Source of the DNA: PALSA-505 sp963702235
GTDB taxonomy: Bacteria > Actinomycetota > Actinomycetes > Streptosporangiales > Streptosporangiaceae
Direction of reading: 5' to 3'
Assembly (NCBI GenBank): GCA_963702235.1
Contig: CAVPBZ010000022.1
Span: 124,001 to 188,000, forward strand
DNA length: 64,000 nucleotides
The position numbers and the translations under genes are program-made. Of the stretch, positions 26,083-34,127 are shown piece after piece (the stretch's first letter is position 1; every line of letters begins with the position of its first letter). The notes under the pieces are model-generated. The model was not told the origin of the DNA and did no database searches. It worked only from the letters and a program-made list of their open reading frames with translations.

Positions 26083-26097
26083 TATCACCATGTGATA
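26083..26097. promoter_or_regulatory. Perfect palindrome between PucR regulator and lipase
   Basis: TATCAC (26083-26088) and GTGATA (26092-26097) are separated by CAT. It is the only such AT-rich dyad in the divergent intergenic region, 25 bases before the regulator start. It is a likely operator for the regulator or another dimeric repressor. Confidence 0.5.
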
Positions 26098-26188
26098 ATT
26101 CACGGGCGGTAAGTCGTGGCCGTGACGCGTGGGAACCGCCGTGCCGGAGTGGTCTAATTCTCTCAGCCCCATGCGGAAGGAACCGGTC

Positions 26189-27184
26189 ATGCGTCTACTC
26201 GCCCGCAGGTTCGCGATCAGCCTGATCTGCGTCCTCGGCCTGGCTGCGGGCGGGTCGGTTGCCGCGGGTCCGGCGCTTGCCCGTTCGGAAAATCCCGTCA
26301 TCAACGGCCGGGCACCCTCCGCCCTTCCGGTCAATTACGACTTCGCCACGGCCTTCGTGGCCACGGTCGCGTTCCCGGACGCGCCGCCGCCCGGCGCGAA
26401 CGACTTCTCCTGCCAGCCCAGCGCGGCCCACCCGTATCCGGTCATCCTGGTGCACGGCACGTTCGAGAACATGAACGACAACTGGCAGGCGGCGTCGGCG
26501 GTGCTGGTCAACCACGGCTACTGCGTCTTCGCCTTCAACTACGGCGGCGCCGCGCCGGCCGACCCGATCCAGGGAACCGGGCTCATCCCCGCCTCGGCGC
26601 GGCAGCTGGCGGCCTTCGTCAGGCAGGTGCTGGCCGCGACCGGCGCGGCCAAGGTGGACATCGTCGGGCACTCCCAGGGCGGGATGATGCCCCGCTACTA
26701 CCTGCGGTTCCTCGGCGGCGCGGCCAAGGTGCACACGCTGGTCGGGCTGGCGCCGTCCAACCACGGCACCACGATCGACGGGCTGACCACGCTCACCCAG
26801 ACGCTCGGCCTGCTCAGCGTGTTCAGCGCCGGGCTGAGTACGGCGTGCCCGTCCTGCAAGCAGCAGGAGGTCGGCTCGGGGTTCCTGGCCAGGCTCAACG
26901 CCGGCGGTGACACCGTCCCCGGGGTTCACTACACGGTGATCGAGAGCAAGAACGACGAGGTCGTCACCCCGTACACCTCGGCGTTCCTTTCCGGGCCGAA
27001 CGTCACCGACATCACCCTGCAGGACCAGTGCGCGGCCGATCAGTCCGACCACCTCGAGATCGCCTACGACCCGGTCGCGCTGGCTGACGTGCTGAACGCG
27101 CTCGACCCGGCGCATCCCGTGCAGGTGCCCTGCGTCCCGGTGCTCCCGCTGACCGGGCCGGTCGGTCCCGTCCCGCCGTTCTGA
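26189..27184 (+). CDS. Secreted lipase/esterase, alpha/beta hydrolase
   Basis: The 331-residue protein starts at ATG 26189 with GGAAGGAA in place. It has a Sec signal peptide (1-30, ending ALA). The alpha/beta hydrolase core has the oxyanion strand PVILVHGTFENMNDNW near residue 86 and the nucleophile elbow GHSQGG near 158. The catalytic Asp is probably in ESKNDEVVTPYTSA, and the His in SDHLEIAYDPVA. Three or four cysteines would form disulfides after export. It resembles family I triacylglycerol lipases and EstA-type esterases of streptomycetes. It acts outside the cell on esters or triglycerides. Confidence 0.88.
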   Translation: MRLLARRFAISLICVLGLAAGGSVAAGPALARSENPVINGRAPSALPVNYDFATAFVATVAFPDAPPPGANDFSCQPSAAHPYPVILVHGTFENMNDNWQAASAVLVNHGYCVFAFNYGGAAPADPIQGTGLIPASARQLAAFVRQVLAATGAAKVDIVGHSQGGMMPRYYLRFLGGAAKVHTLVGLAPSNHGTTIDGLTTLTQTLGLLSVFSAGLSTACPSCKQQEVGSGFLARLNAGGDTVPGVHYTVIESKNDEVVTPYTSAFLSGPNVTDITLQDQCAADQSDHLEIAYDPVALADVLNALDPAHPVQVPCVPVLPLTGPVGPVPPF

Positions 27185-27224
27185 ACCGCTCCCCCGCCGT
27201 CGCCGGAGAACGGCGCTTTCCCCA

Positions 27225-27313
27225 AACGTGCAGGGGCTAGCTTGCTGCCGTCACCGTCGGCTGACCGCTGGTTTCCGCGAACGTCCAGGGGCTAGCTCGC
27301 TGCCGTCACCGTC
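27225..27313. repeat. Direct repeat duplicating the 3' end of the phosphatase gene
   Basis: AACGT(G/C)CAGGGGCTAGCT, followed by GCTGCCGTCACCGTC, occurs at 27225-27258 and again at 27280-27313, 55 bases apart with two mismatches. The second copy contains the last codons and stop of the histidine phosphatase gene. The first copy lies outside any gene. Confidence 0.8.
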
Positions 27314-28038
27314 CGGCCGGACGCCGGTTCAAGATGCGCGGTGTCGTTGAAGCCGCGGACGACCCAGTCGCTGCCGCGCACGACCAGGTGCGAGATCGAC
27401 CCGTTGTCCGCGCCGATGAAGGCGAACACCCGCGCCCCGCTGGCCAGGGCCATCGCCTGGCCGATGACGCCGCCGTGGGTGACCACGGCCAGCCGCTGGC
27501 CAGGATGGGCGGCGGCCAGCCGCTCGATCGCGTCCCGGACCCGGGCGGCCAGCTCGCCGGCCGGCTCCGCTCCGGGAATCACGTCCCAACGTCCCTCGGC
27601 CAGCATGCGCTGCACCAGCGGTCCGTTCTCCGCGACCCGCTGGCGGTACACCCCGCCCTCCCACTCGCCGAGGCCGACCTCGCGCAGTTGCCGCTCGACG
27701 TGCGGGACGAGCCCGAGGCGGCGGGCGAGCGGCTCGGCGGTCTGCGCGGTCCGCCGCAGCGAGGTGACGTAGATCGCGTCGATGCGCTGATCCGCCAGCC
27801 GGTCCGCGATCCGCTGCGCCTGCTCGATGCCCTGGGGCGCCAGCCCGGGGTCGGCGCGGCCGTCGGTCATCGGGAACGGCTGGTCGGGAAACGCGGGCTG
27901 CGATTCGCCGTGCCTGATCAGGAGGAGTTCGGTGGCGCCGGGCGGCGGGGTGAAGCGGTGCTGCCGGTAGCCGCCGTCTGCGGTCGTTTCGGTGATTTCC
28001 GAGATCTGTGGCTGGCGCGGATGGTCGCGGGAGGTCAC
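27292..28038 (-). CDS. Histidine phosphatase family protein (phosphoglycerate-mutase-like)
   Basis: The 248-residue protein has the RHG phosphohistidine motif (LLLIRHGES, His near residue 42). The conserved SLRRTAQTAEPLA lies near 93, the acid-base region EVGLGEWEGG near 117, and the second catalytic His in VVTHGGVIGQA near 187. It is a cytosolic phosphatase/mutase superfamily member with an unknown substrate. Its first 30 residues are family-variable, so the true start may lie inside GTG 28038. The sequence ends within a short duplicated segment. Confidence 0.85.
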   Translation of the reverse strand: MTSRDHPRQPQISEITETTADGGYRQHRFTPPPGATELLLIRHGESQPAFPDQPFPMTDGRADPGLAPQGIEQAQRIADRLADQRIDAIYVTSLRRTAQTAEPLARRLGLVPHVERQLREVGLGEWEGGVYRQRVAENGPLVQRMLAEGRWDVIPGAEPAGELAARVRDAIERLAAAHPGQRLAVVTHGGVIGQAMALASGARVFAFIGADNGSISHLVVRGSDWVVRGFNDTAHLEPASGRTVTAAS

Positions 28039-28317
28039 AGGTCAAGAAGCGTAGCTGGCACCGCGACCGGGGCTGGCGGGTGCCCCATGGACGGGGCGGA
28101 CCGGCGGCAGCTGCGGCTGGTCAGTGCCCGTGGACGGGGCCCCCCGTGGACGGGCCGGCTCAGCGGCGGCCTAGCGTATACGGGGCGCGGGTGCCGCCCG
28201 CGGCGAGCGGCGCAGGCGGCGCGGCGGCCCGCGGCGAGCGGCGCAGGCGGCGCGCGGCCCGCGGCGAGCGGCGCAGACGCCACGGCGGCGCACGGCGGGA
28301 ACGGCGAAGGGAGCCCG
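28039..28317. repeat. Gene-free interval with about three 30-base GC-rich tandem repeats
   Basis: CCCGCGGCGAGCGGCGCAG recurs at about 28197, 28228 and 28258 with a spacing near 30. GTGGACGGG also occurs three times in 28085-28155. Both flank the start of the membrane protein gene at 28318. No coding function is seen. The long open frame through it is a by-product of GC content. Confidence 0.7.
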
Positions 28318-28839
28318 GTGAAGATCGCGGGGATGGTCGTGTGGGTGCTCACCGCGGGCATCGGCATCTACCTGCTCGCGGCCGGGATCGCGGCCCAGCG
28401 GCAGCTGGCCGGCGGCATGGGAGCGGCCGGCCGCACGGCAGCGGGCGGCGGCACGGCAGCGGCCGGCGCGGTCGCGGCCGGCGGCACGGCAGCCCCCGGC
28501 GGCGCGACCGCGGCCCAGGGGTCGCCGCTGCTGGAGTTCACGCACCCGCTGCTCGCGGTGACCGGGCTGACCTTCTGGATCTTCTTCGTGATGACCGACG
28601 ACCGGCTGTTCGCCCGGATAGCGCTCGGCGTGGTGGTGGCCGCTGTGCTGGCCGGGCTGAGCTGGGTGGTCATCAGCCGACAGGGGGCGCGGCTGCGGGC
28701 GGCGCGCCGGGCGGAGGACGGCGAGCCAGGCATCCCCGGGCACAGTTTCTCTGCCCACCTGGTCATGATCCACGGGCTGGCCGCGACGTGCACGCTCGCG
28801 CTGGTCGTGATCTCCGCAGCCACCGCCGTCCACGGCTGA
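28318..28839 (+). CDS. Small integral membrane protein
   Basis: The 173-residue protein starts at GTG 28318 after GAAGGGAG. The first membrane helix is MVVWVLTAGIGIYLLAAGI (residues about 5-23), followed by an Ala/Gly-rich loop of low complexity to about 66. Two helices lie at about 74-116, and a fourth at the C-terminus (LAATCTLALVVISAATAV). A His-x-x-Met-x-His arrangement (SFSAHLVMIHG) before the last helix could be a metal or heme site, but this is speculative. No family is recognised. An upstream extension of the frame is antisense to the phosphatase and is rejected. Confidence 0.7.
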   Translation: MKIAGMVVWVLTAGIGIYLLAAGIAAQRQLAGGMGAAGRTAAGGGTAAAGAVAAGGTAAPGGATAAQGSPLLEFTHPLLAVTGLTFWIFFVMTDDRLFARIALGVVVAAVLAGLSWVVISRQGARLRAARRAEDGEPGIPGHSFSAHLVMIHGLAATCTLALVVISAATAVHG

Positions 28840-28869
28840 CCACGCGGGTGGGTATGATCCCCGTCTTTT

Positions 28870-28967
28870 CATGATCGACTGCGCACTTCCATGCGTTCGT
28901 GCGCCGCAAAACGGTACAAAACGGGGCGGTACTTGGGCGTACCGCATGGAAGGTCGATGTGATCATG
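28870..28967. repeat. 98-base nested palindromic element with CATGATC/GATCATG ends
   Basis: The outer arms CATGATC (28870-28876) and GATCATG (28961-28967), middle arms CTTCCATGCG (28886-28895) and CGCATGGAAG (28943-28952), and inner arms GCGGTAC (28926-28932) and GTACCGC (28939-28945) are all perfect. It lies between the convergent membrane protein and ung genes, where it could act as a two-way terminator. Similar CATGATC-ended palindromes occur at 58290, 59355 and 61391. Confidence 0.75.
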
Positions 28968-29005
28968 CTCTGGGGGGCCGTGATCGTCCCCCTGGGGGGC
29001 TGACG

Positions 29006-29683
29006 TTAAGGGAGCTTCCAGTCGATGGGGGGTGCGCCTTGCTGCTCCAGCAGCTGGCTCGCCCGGCTGAACGGGCGGGAGCCGAAGAAGCCGCGGTCGG
29101 CCGACATCGGGCTCGGATGCGCCGATTCGATCCGCGGCACGTCGCCGAGCAGCGGCACCAGGCTGCGCGCGTCGCGGCCCCACAAGATCGCGACCAGCGG
29201 CCGGTCACGCGCGGCTAGCGCCCGAATGGCCTGGTCGGTGACCACCTCCCAGCCCGCGCCGCGGTGGGCGGCCGGCTTGCCGGGCTGCACGGTGAGCACC
29301 CTGTTCAGCAGCAGCACGCCGCGCTCGGACCACGGGGTCAGGTCGCCGCTGGATGGCATCGGGCAGCCGAGGTCGGTGGTGTACTCGCGGAAGATGTTGA
29401 CCAGGCTGCCCGGCAGCCGCCGCACCTCGGGGGCGACGGAGAAACTCAGCCCCACCGGATGCCCGGGGGTCGGGTACGGGTCCTGGCCGACGATGAGCAC
29501 GCGCACGTCGTCGAACGGCTGCTTGAACGCCCGCAGCACGGCATCGCCGGCCGGCAGGTAGCTCCGGCCCGCCGCGATCTCGGCGCGCAGGAAGTCACCC
29601 ATCGCGCTGATCTGCCCGGTGACGGGCTCGAGGGCGTCCGCCCAGCCTGGATCCAGGATCTCCCGCAACGGCCGCTGCGCCAT
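29006..29683 (-). CDS. ung: Uracil-DNA glycosylase, family 1
   Basis: The 225-residue base-excision repair enzyme removes uracil from DNA. The catalytic water-activating motif GQDPYP (Asp near residue 67) and the DNA-intercalation/His motif HPSPMSADRGFFGSRPF near 187 are intact. SRGVLLLNRVLTV-type core strands lie near 120. The length matches bacterial Ung. It lies 9 bases after a conserved hypothetical gene on the same strand, so the two are probably co-transcribed. Confidence 0.97.
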   Translation of the reverse strand: MAQRPLREILDPGWADALEPVTGQISAMGDFLRAEIAAGRSYLPAGDAVLRAFKQPFDDVRVLIVGQDPYPTPGHPVGLSFSVAPEVRRLPGSLVNIFREYTTDLGCPMPSSGDLTPWSERGVLLLNRVLTVQPGKPAAHRGAGWEVVTDQAIRALAARDRPLVAILWGRDARSLVPLLGDVPRIESAHPSPMSADRGFFGSRPFSRASQLLEQQGAPPIDWKLP

Positions 29684-29692
29684 GACCCGCCC

Positions 29693-30229
29693 CTACAGCC
29701 AGCCGGACCGGACGCTGGCCGCCTGCTCGTCCGGGGCGACCGCCAGCGCGCCCGCGTGCACCTTGCCGAGCAGTCGCTGCACGGCGTCCAGTATCTCCGG
29801 GACGCTGGCCCGGAGCGCCTCGGCGTCCGCCTCGTCGCAGTCGTGCTTGTCCACCCCGCCCTGCTCCAGGATGCCCGGCAGGTCGGACAGCCTGGCACCC
29901 AGCCAGCCGACGGGGTCGGCCGACAGTTCCTCGACGAACACCCGCCTGCCGGGCTCCCAGCCGCGGAACGCCGGGTGGTGATGCGTCCGGTCGAAGCTGC
30001 CCGGCGGCCCGACCACCGACTCCAGCAGGTCCACCCGCCACACCGGCTGGTCCACCTCGATCGGCTGGGCCGAGTAAATGCCGCCCCTCAGCTTGCCGCG
30101 CTCGAGCACCCGCAACTCGAGGCGAACTCCCCGCTCGGGGCCTTCCTGGCCCTTCCGGGGGTTCGGGTCCAGGTGATAAAGGTCGCCGACCACCACGCCA
30201 TACCGCTCGAAGCCGAACGCGTAGAGCAT
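29693..30229 (-). CDS. Conserved hypothetical protein upstream of ung
   Basis: The 178-residue soluble protein has no signal or membrane segment. Its N-terminal half is strand-rich (MLYAFGFERYGVVVGDLYHL, then RGVRLELRVLERGKLRGGIY), and the second half is helical and acidic. The region HHHPAFRGWEPGRR near 85-98 is His/Trp-rich and may be a ligand site. I do not recognise the family. Its spacing of 9 bases to ung suggests an operon, but a link to DNA repair is inference from position alone. Confidence 0.7.
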   Translation of the reverse strand: MLYAFGFERYGVVVGDLYHLDPNPRKGQEGPERGVRLELRVLERGKLRGGIYSAQPIEVDQPVWRVDLLESVVGPPGSFDRTHHHPAFRGWEPGRRVFVEELSADPVGWLGARLSDLPGILEQGGVDKHDCDEADAEALRASVPEILDAVQRLLGKVHAGALAVAPDEQAASVRSGWL

Positions 30230-30334
30230 CCCGGTGTCCTCCTCGGTGCCGCAGCGGCCGCTGGCATACGCTCACAGCGTAATGCGCCGGGGCCCGGCCG
30301 CGCCTGCTCAGAGCCCGGCGAGATCGGAGCCGGG

Positions 30335-31255
30335 CTAGTGATCGGGCGGGTTGGCCGGCCCCTGCTGCTCGGCGAGGAAGCGCTCGAACTGCTCGCCCAG
30401 CTCCTCGGCGGTGGGCATGTTGTCCGGATCGACCATCAGGCCCTGCTCCGGGTCGGCCTCGACGGCCGCGTCGTACTGCTCCTCCAGCGCCTGCACCACT
30501 TCGGTGACCTCGGCGGACGCCTCCACCTGGCGATTGATCTCGCTGTCGGTGCGCTGGGCCGCCTCGCGGAGCGCCTCGTCGGGTACCGACAGGTCAGTCA
30601 GCCCCGTCACCGCTTCGAGGAGCCTGACGGCGCCCGCCGGATAGGCCGCCTGGGCCAGGTAATGCGGAATGTGCGCGGCGAACCCGGCCGCGTCACGGCC
30701 CGCCTGGCCGAACCGGTACTCCAGCAGCGCCATGATGCTGCCCGGCACCTGCAGCTGGCTGGGCAGCGGCCGGTCACCCTCGACCAGCTCGGGCCGTGTC
30801 GCGTGCGCGGTCACGCCGAGCGGCCGGGTGTGCGGCACGCCGAGCGGGATGCCGTGGAAGCCGACGGCGAGACCGGCTCCCAGCCGCTGGGCCAGGTCGC
30901 CGACCGCGGCGCTGAAGCGGTCCCACTCGTGATCTGGCTCTGGCCCGGTGAGCAGCAGGAACGGGGTACCAGCAGCGTCCTTCATCAGGTGAACCACGAG
31001 CTCCAGGGCGTCGTAGCTCTCCCAGTGATCCCGGGCGAACGTCATGACCGGGCGCCTGGACCGGTAGTCGATGAGCCGGTCCACGTCGAACGTCGCGATG
31101 ACCTTGTGCTCAAGGGTCTCCAGCAGGTGCTCGGCCACCAGCCGTCCGGCCGCGCCCGCGTCGATGAAACCGTCGAAGTACCAGAGCAAGGGGGCGCCAT
31201 CGAGTTGCGGGGCGGTGGTGTCCACCTCGTAGAGATCTCCGCGATCCGACGCCAC
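30335..31255 (-). CDS. PAC2 family protein
   Basis: The 306-residue protein has the PAC2 (proteasome-assembling-chaperone-like) fold, with the opening PLLWYFDGFIDAGAAGRLVA near residue 22, LLLTGPEPDHEWDRFSAAVG near 100 and VGFHGIPLGVPHTRP near 131. The C-terminal 70 residues are acidic and helical. Actinobacteria carry one or more PAC2 proteins and 20S proteasomes, but an assembly role in bacteria is not something I know to be proven. GTG 31255 has CAGGAGG upstream. It is divergent from the methyltransferase-like gene. Confidence 0.85.
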   Translation of the reverse strand: MASDRGDLYEVDTTAPQLDGAPLLWYFDGFIDAGAAGRLVAEHLLETLEHKVIATFDVDRLIDYRSRRPVMTFARDHWESYDALELVVHLMKDAAGTPFLLLTGPEPDHEWDRFSAAVGDLAQRLGAGLAVGFHGIPLGVPHTRPLGVTAHATRPELVEGDRPLPSQLQVPGSIMALLEYRFGQAGRDAAGFAAHIPHYLAQAAYPAGAVRLLEAVTGLTDLSVPDEALREAAQRTDSEINRQVEASAEVTEVVQALEEQYDAAVEADPEQGLMVDPDNMPTAEELGEQFERFLAEQQGPANPPDH

Positions 31256-31371
31256 GCAGTTGCCTCCTGCCCGGGGTTGCTCCCTCTATCTTCCCCCAAC
31301 ACGCGAGTAACGGCGATCCATACCAGTGTCGCCGGGCGACACCGGCAGCACACGGGTGATCAACTGGCAGC

Positions 31372-31965
31372 GTGACCGAGCCGCTCGTCTTCTCGCACGG
31401 GGCCGCCGCGACCGCCTTCGAGGCGGTATCGGCGGCCTGGATTGCCTTCGAGGGAGTGATGGGGATACGGCAGCGCTGGCGGGCCGGCCACCTGAACCTG
31501 CGCGACCCCACCTACCTGGTGCTCCTCGTCTGCATCGGGGGATCCGTCGCCGCGGGCCTGCAGATCGGCCGCGAGGGCGGCGTGCCGTGGCCCGGCGGGC
31601 GGCTGTGGCCGGTGATCGCCGGCATCGTGCTCATCGTCGCGGGCACCGGGCTGCGGGCCTGGTCCATCGCCACGCTCGGCCGCTTCTTCCAGTACCAGAT
31701 CGAGATCCAGCCAGGTCACCAGGTGGTGACCACGGGGCCGTACCGCTGCGTGCGGCACCCGTCCTACACCGGCATAGCCCTGGCGCTGGCCGGCTTCGCC
31801 CTGGCCAGCGGGGACGTGCTCAGCCTGCCGGCGGTGGCTGTGCTCGGCGGCCTCGGGCTCGCGATCCGCATCCGCGCCGAGGAGCGGCAGCTGAAGCAGG
31901 CGCTGGGCGAGGAGTACGAGAGCTTCGCGGCGCAGCGCAAGCGGCTGATCCCCGGCGTTTGGTGA
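31372..31965 (+). CDS. Isoprenylcysteine carboxyl methyltransferase family membrane protein
   Basis: The 197-residue integral membrane protein has about four to five helices. It carries the family's C-terminal SAM-binding block: LVTTGPYRCVRHPSYTGIA-like sequence (VVTTGPYRCVRHPSYTG near residue 121) and RIRAEERQLKQALGEEYESF near 166. Bacterial members methylate lipids or small molecules; the substrate here is unknown. GTG 31372 has only a weak ribosome site. It may share a promoter region with the divergent PAC2 gene (116 bases). Confidence 0.85.
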   Translation: MTEPLVFSHGAAATAFEAVSAAWIAFEGVMGIRQRWRAGHLNLRDPTYLVLLVCIGGSVAAGLQIGREGGVPWPGGRLWPVIAGIVLIVAGTGLRAWSIATLGRFFQYQIEIQPGHQVVTTGPYRCVRHPSYTGIALALAGFALASGDVLSLPAVAVLGGLGLAIRIRAEERQLKQALGEEYESFAAQRKRLIPGVW

Positions 31966-32010
31966 TCGCTTTCCCGGGGTGCCGGGACGCGGCGCTGGTG
32001 GCGGGCCCGT

Positions 32011-32088
32011 AGTGATTGATGCTGCCGTGCTGATCGACCCGGTACTGATTGACGCCGTACTGATTGACACCCGTGCTGATTGAAGCCG
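32011..32088. repeat. Five imperfect 15-16-base tandem repeats upstream of ggt
   Basis: Copies of GT(A/G)CTGATTGAC(G/A)CC follow one another between 32011 and 32088, with the inner three nearly identical. They lie 70 to 150 bases before the ggt start, in a region otherwise free of genes. The iteron-like arrangement could be a regulator array or simple slippage. Confidence 0.8.
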
Positions 32089-32157
32089 TCCGCGCGGGGC
32101 AGTACAGACGGGGAAAAGTGGGCAAGCATCTCATCCGCGACTTGTCGTGAGGTTCCG

Positions 32158-34011
32158 ATGCATCGTCGAATGATGGCGGTTCCCGTCATGGTCGGGCTGG
32201 CCGCGACGCTGGCCACTCTGCCGTCGCTCGCCAGCGCGGCCCCCGGCGGGGTGGTGGCCAGCGGGGCTGCGGCCGGGGTCAGGAAGCAGCCGGTCGCGGT
32301 GGGCACCGGAGGCGCGGTCGCCTCCATGGATCTGACCGCCAGCCAGGCCGGCATCGACGTCCTGAAGAGCGGCGGCAACGCCATCGACGCGGCGGTCGCG
32401 GCGGCGAGCACCCTGGGCGTGACGATCCCGTTCGTGGCCGGTCCCGGCGGCGGCGGCTTCATGGTGATCTACCTGGCCCGGACCCATCAGATCGTGACGA
32501 TCGACGGCCGCGAGACGTGCCCCGCTGCCTGCACCCCGGCGATGTTCCTCGACCAGCGGACCGGCAAGCCGCTCGGCTACTCCTACGCCTCGGATCAGCC
32601 GCTGGCCACCGGGGTGCCTTCGATGGTGGCCACCTGGGCCAAGGCCCTGCAGCTGTACGGCCAGCGGAGCCTGGCCGCGGACCTGCAGCCGGCGATCGCG
32701 GTCGCGAACGCCGGGTTCCGGGTCAACGCCGACTTCAGGCAGCTCGAGCAGTCCGACGTGCCCGAGCTGCGGTCCTACACCGCGAGCCGCAAGCTGTTCC
32801 TCACCCCGGCGGGCAACCCGCTGCCGGCCGGGTACCTGCTGCGCAACCCCGGCCTGGCCAGGACCTACCAGCTGCTGGCCACGCACGGCCCGTCCTACCT
32901 GTACCAGGGGCCGCTCGGCCGGGCCATCGTCCAGGCCGACGACCATCCCGCCCTCGCCCCGGGCAACCACATCGTCAAGCGGCGCGGGATCATGACCATG
33001 AGCGACCTGGCGGCTTACACCGCCAGGGTCCAGGCGCCCACGCACGTGAGCTACCGCGGGCTGGACGTCTACAGCATGGCGCCGCCGTCCAGCAGCGGGA
33101 CCACTGTCGGCGAGGCGCTGAACATCCTGCGCGGCTACAACCTGCGGGCCGAGCCGAGGGCGACGGCGCTGTACCACTACCTGGAGGCCTCCCGGCTGGC
33201 CTACGCCGACCGGAACGCCTACGTCGGTGATCCCCGCTACGTCGGCGTGCCGGTGAAGTCGCTGCTGAGCCCGGAGTTCGCCGCGACCCGGCGCTGCCTC
33301 ATCCACCACACGGCCCTGACCTCGCCGGTAGCTCCCGGCGATCCCACCCCGCCGTACCAGAAGTGCAAGAACCAGGGCGCCCCGGCAGCCGCCGTGAACG
33401 AGGGACTCCACACCAACAACATCGTCACCGCGGACAAGTGGGGCGACGTCGTCGGTTACACCAACACGATCAACTTCTTCGGCGGCAGCGGTGAGACGGT
33501 GCCGGGTTACGGCTTCCTGCTCAACAACGAGATGACCGACTTCGATTTCGCACCGCCCGCACCCGGCGTGTACGACCCCAACCTGCCGGCCGGCGGGAAG
33601 CAGCCGCGGTCCAGCATGGGGCCGGCGATCGTGCTGAAGGACGGGAAGCCGCTGTTCACCGTCGGCGCGGCCGGGGGATCGACGATCATCACGACGATCC
33701 TGCAGATCATCCTCAACCACGTGGACTTCGGCATGTCGCTGCCGGCGGCGCTCGCGGCGCCGCGGGTGAGCCAGCGGAACTCACCCACCTCGCTGGCCGA
33801 GCCCGCCTTCTACAACAGCGCGGTGGCGCGGCAGCTGACCAGCCAGTTCGGCGAGCAGTTCACGCTGGCCACCGGGCCGATCCTGCCGCTGGATCACTAC
33901 CCGGGCGACGCGACCGCGATCCAGATCCTCGGGCCAGCGCGGTACCAGGCCGTCGCCGAGCCGGTCCGTCTCGGCGGCGGCAGCGCGCTGGTCGTGCACA
34001 CGTCACGCTAG
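32158..34011 (+). CDS. ggt: Secreted gamma-glutamyltransferase
   Basis: The 617-residue Ntn-hydrolase cleaves and transfers the gamma-glutamyl group of glutathione or related thiols. A signal peptide covers residues 1-28 (ending ASA). The large-subunit motif GPGGGGFMVIY lies near 97. The autocleavage/nucleophile position is Thr419 in GLHTNNIVTAD, where most enzymes have TTH; the TNN form is a variant. GYGFLLNNEMTDFD and QPRSSMGPAIV, near 452 and 481, are standard small-subunit motifs. ATG 32158 has GTGAGG upstream. It faces the egtE-like gene. Confidence 0.92.
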   Translation: MHRRMMAVPVMVGLAATLATLPSLASAAPGGVVASGAAAGVRKQPVAVGTGGAVASMDLTASQAGIDVLKSGGNAIDAAVAAASTLGVTIPFVAGPGGGGFMVIYLARTHQIVTIDGRETCPAACTPAMFLDQRTGKPLGYSYASDQPLATGVPSMVATWAKALQLYGQRSLAADLQPAIAVANAGFRVNADFRQLEQSDVPELRSYTASRKLFLTPAGNPLPAGYLLRNPGLARTYQLLATHGPSYLYQGPLGRAIVQADDHPALAPGNHIVKRRGIMTMSDLAAYTARVQAPTHVSYRGLDVYSMAPPSSSGTTVGEALNILRGYNLRAEPRATALYHYLEASRLAYADRNAYVGDPRYVGVPVKSLLSPEFAATRRCLIHHTALTSPVAPGDPTPPYQKCKNQGAPAAAVNEGLHTNNIVTADKWGDVVGYTNTINFFGGSGETVPGYGFLLNNEMTDFDFAPPAPGVYDPNLPAGGKQPRSSMGPAIVLKDGKPLFTVGAAGGSTIITTILQIILNHVDFGMSLPAALAAPRVSQRNSPTSLAEPAFYNSAVARQLTSQFGEQFTLATGPILPLDHYPGDATAIQILGPARYQAVAEPVRLGGGSALVVHTSR

Positions 34012-34127
34012 GCGGGGACCCGTCGCGTTAGGCGGGGTTCCTCGCGCCCGGCGGCGTCCCTCGCGCCCGGCCGCGGCCCTCGCGCTCGGCGGAGGCACGT
34101 CGCGCTCGGCGGACCGGCTCGGGCCGG

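Noticed and set aside
27334..28839. Rightward open frame of 501 codons
   Set aside because: The first 328 codons are antisense to the histidine phosphatase or lie in repeats. The real membrane protein starts at 28318.
32011..32088. Replication origin iterons
   Set aside because: There is no replication gene and no DnaA-box cluster nearby; the setting is a gene leader region.
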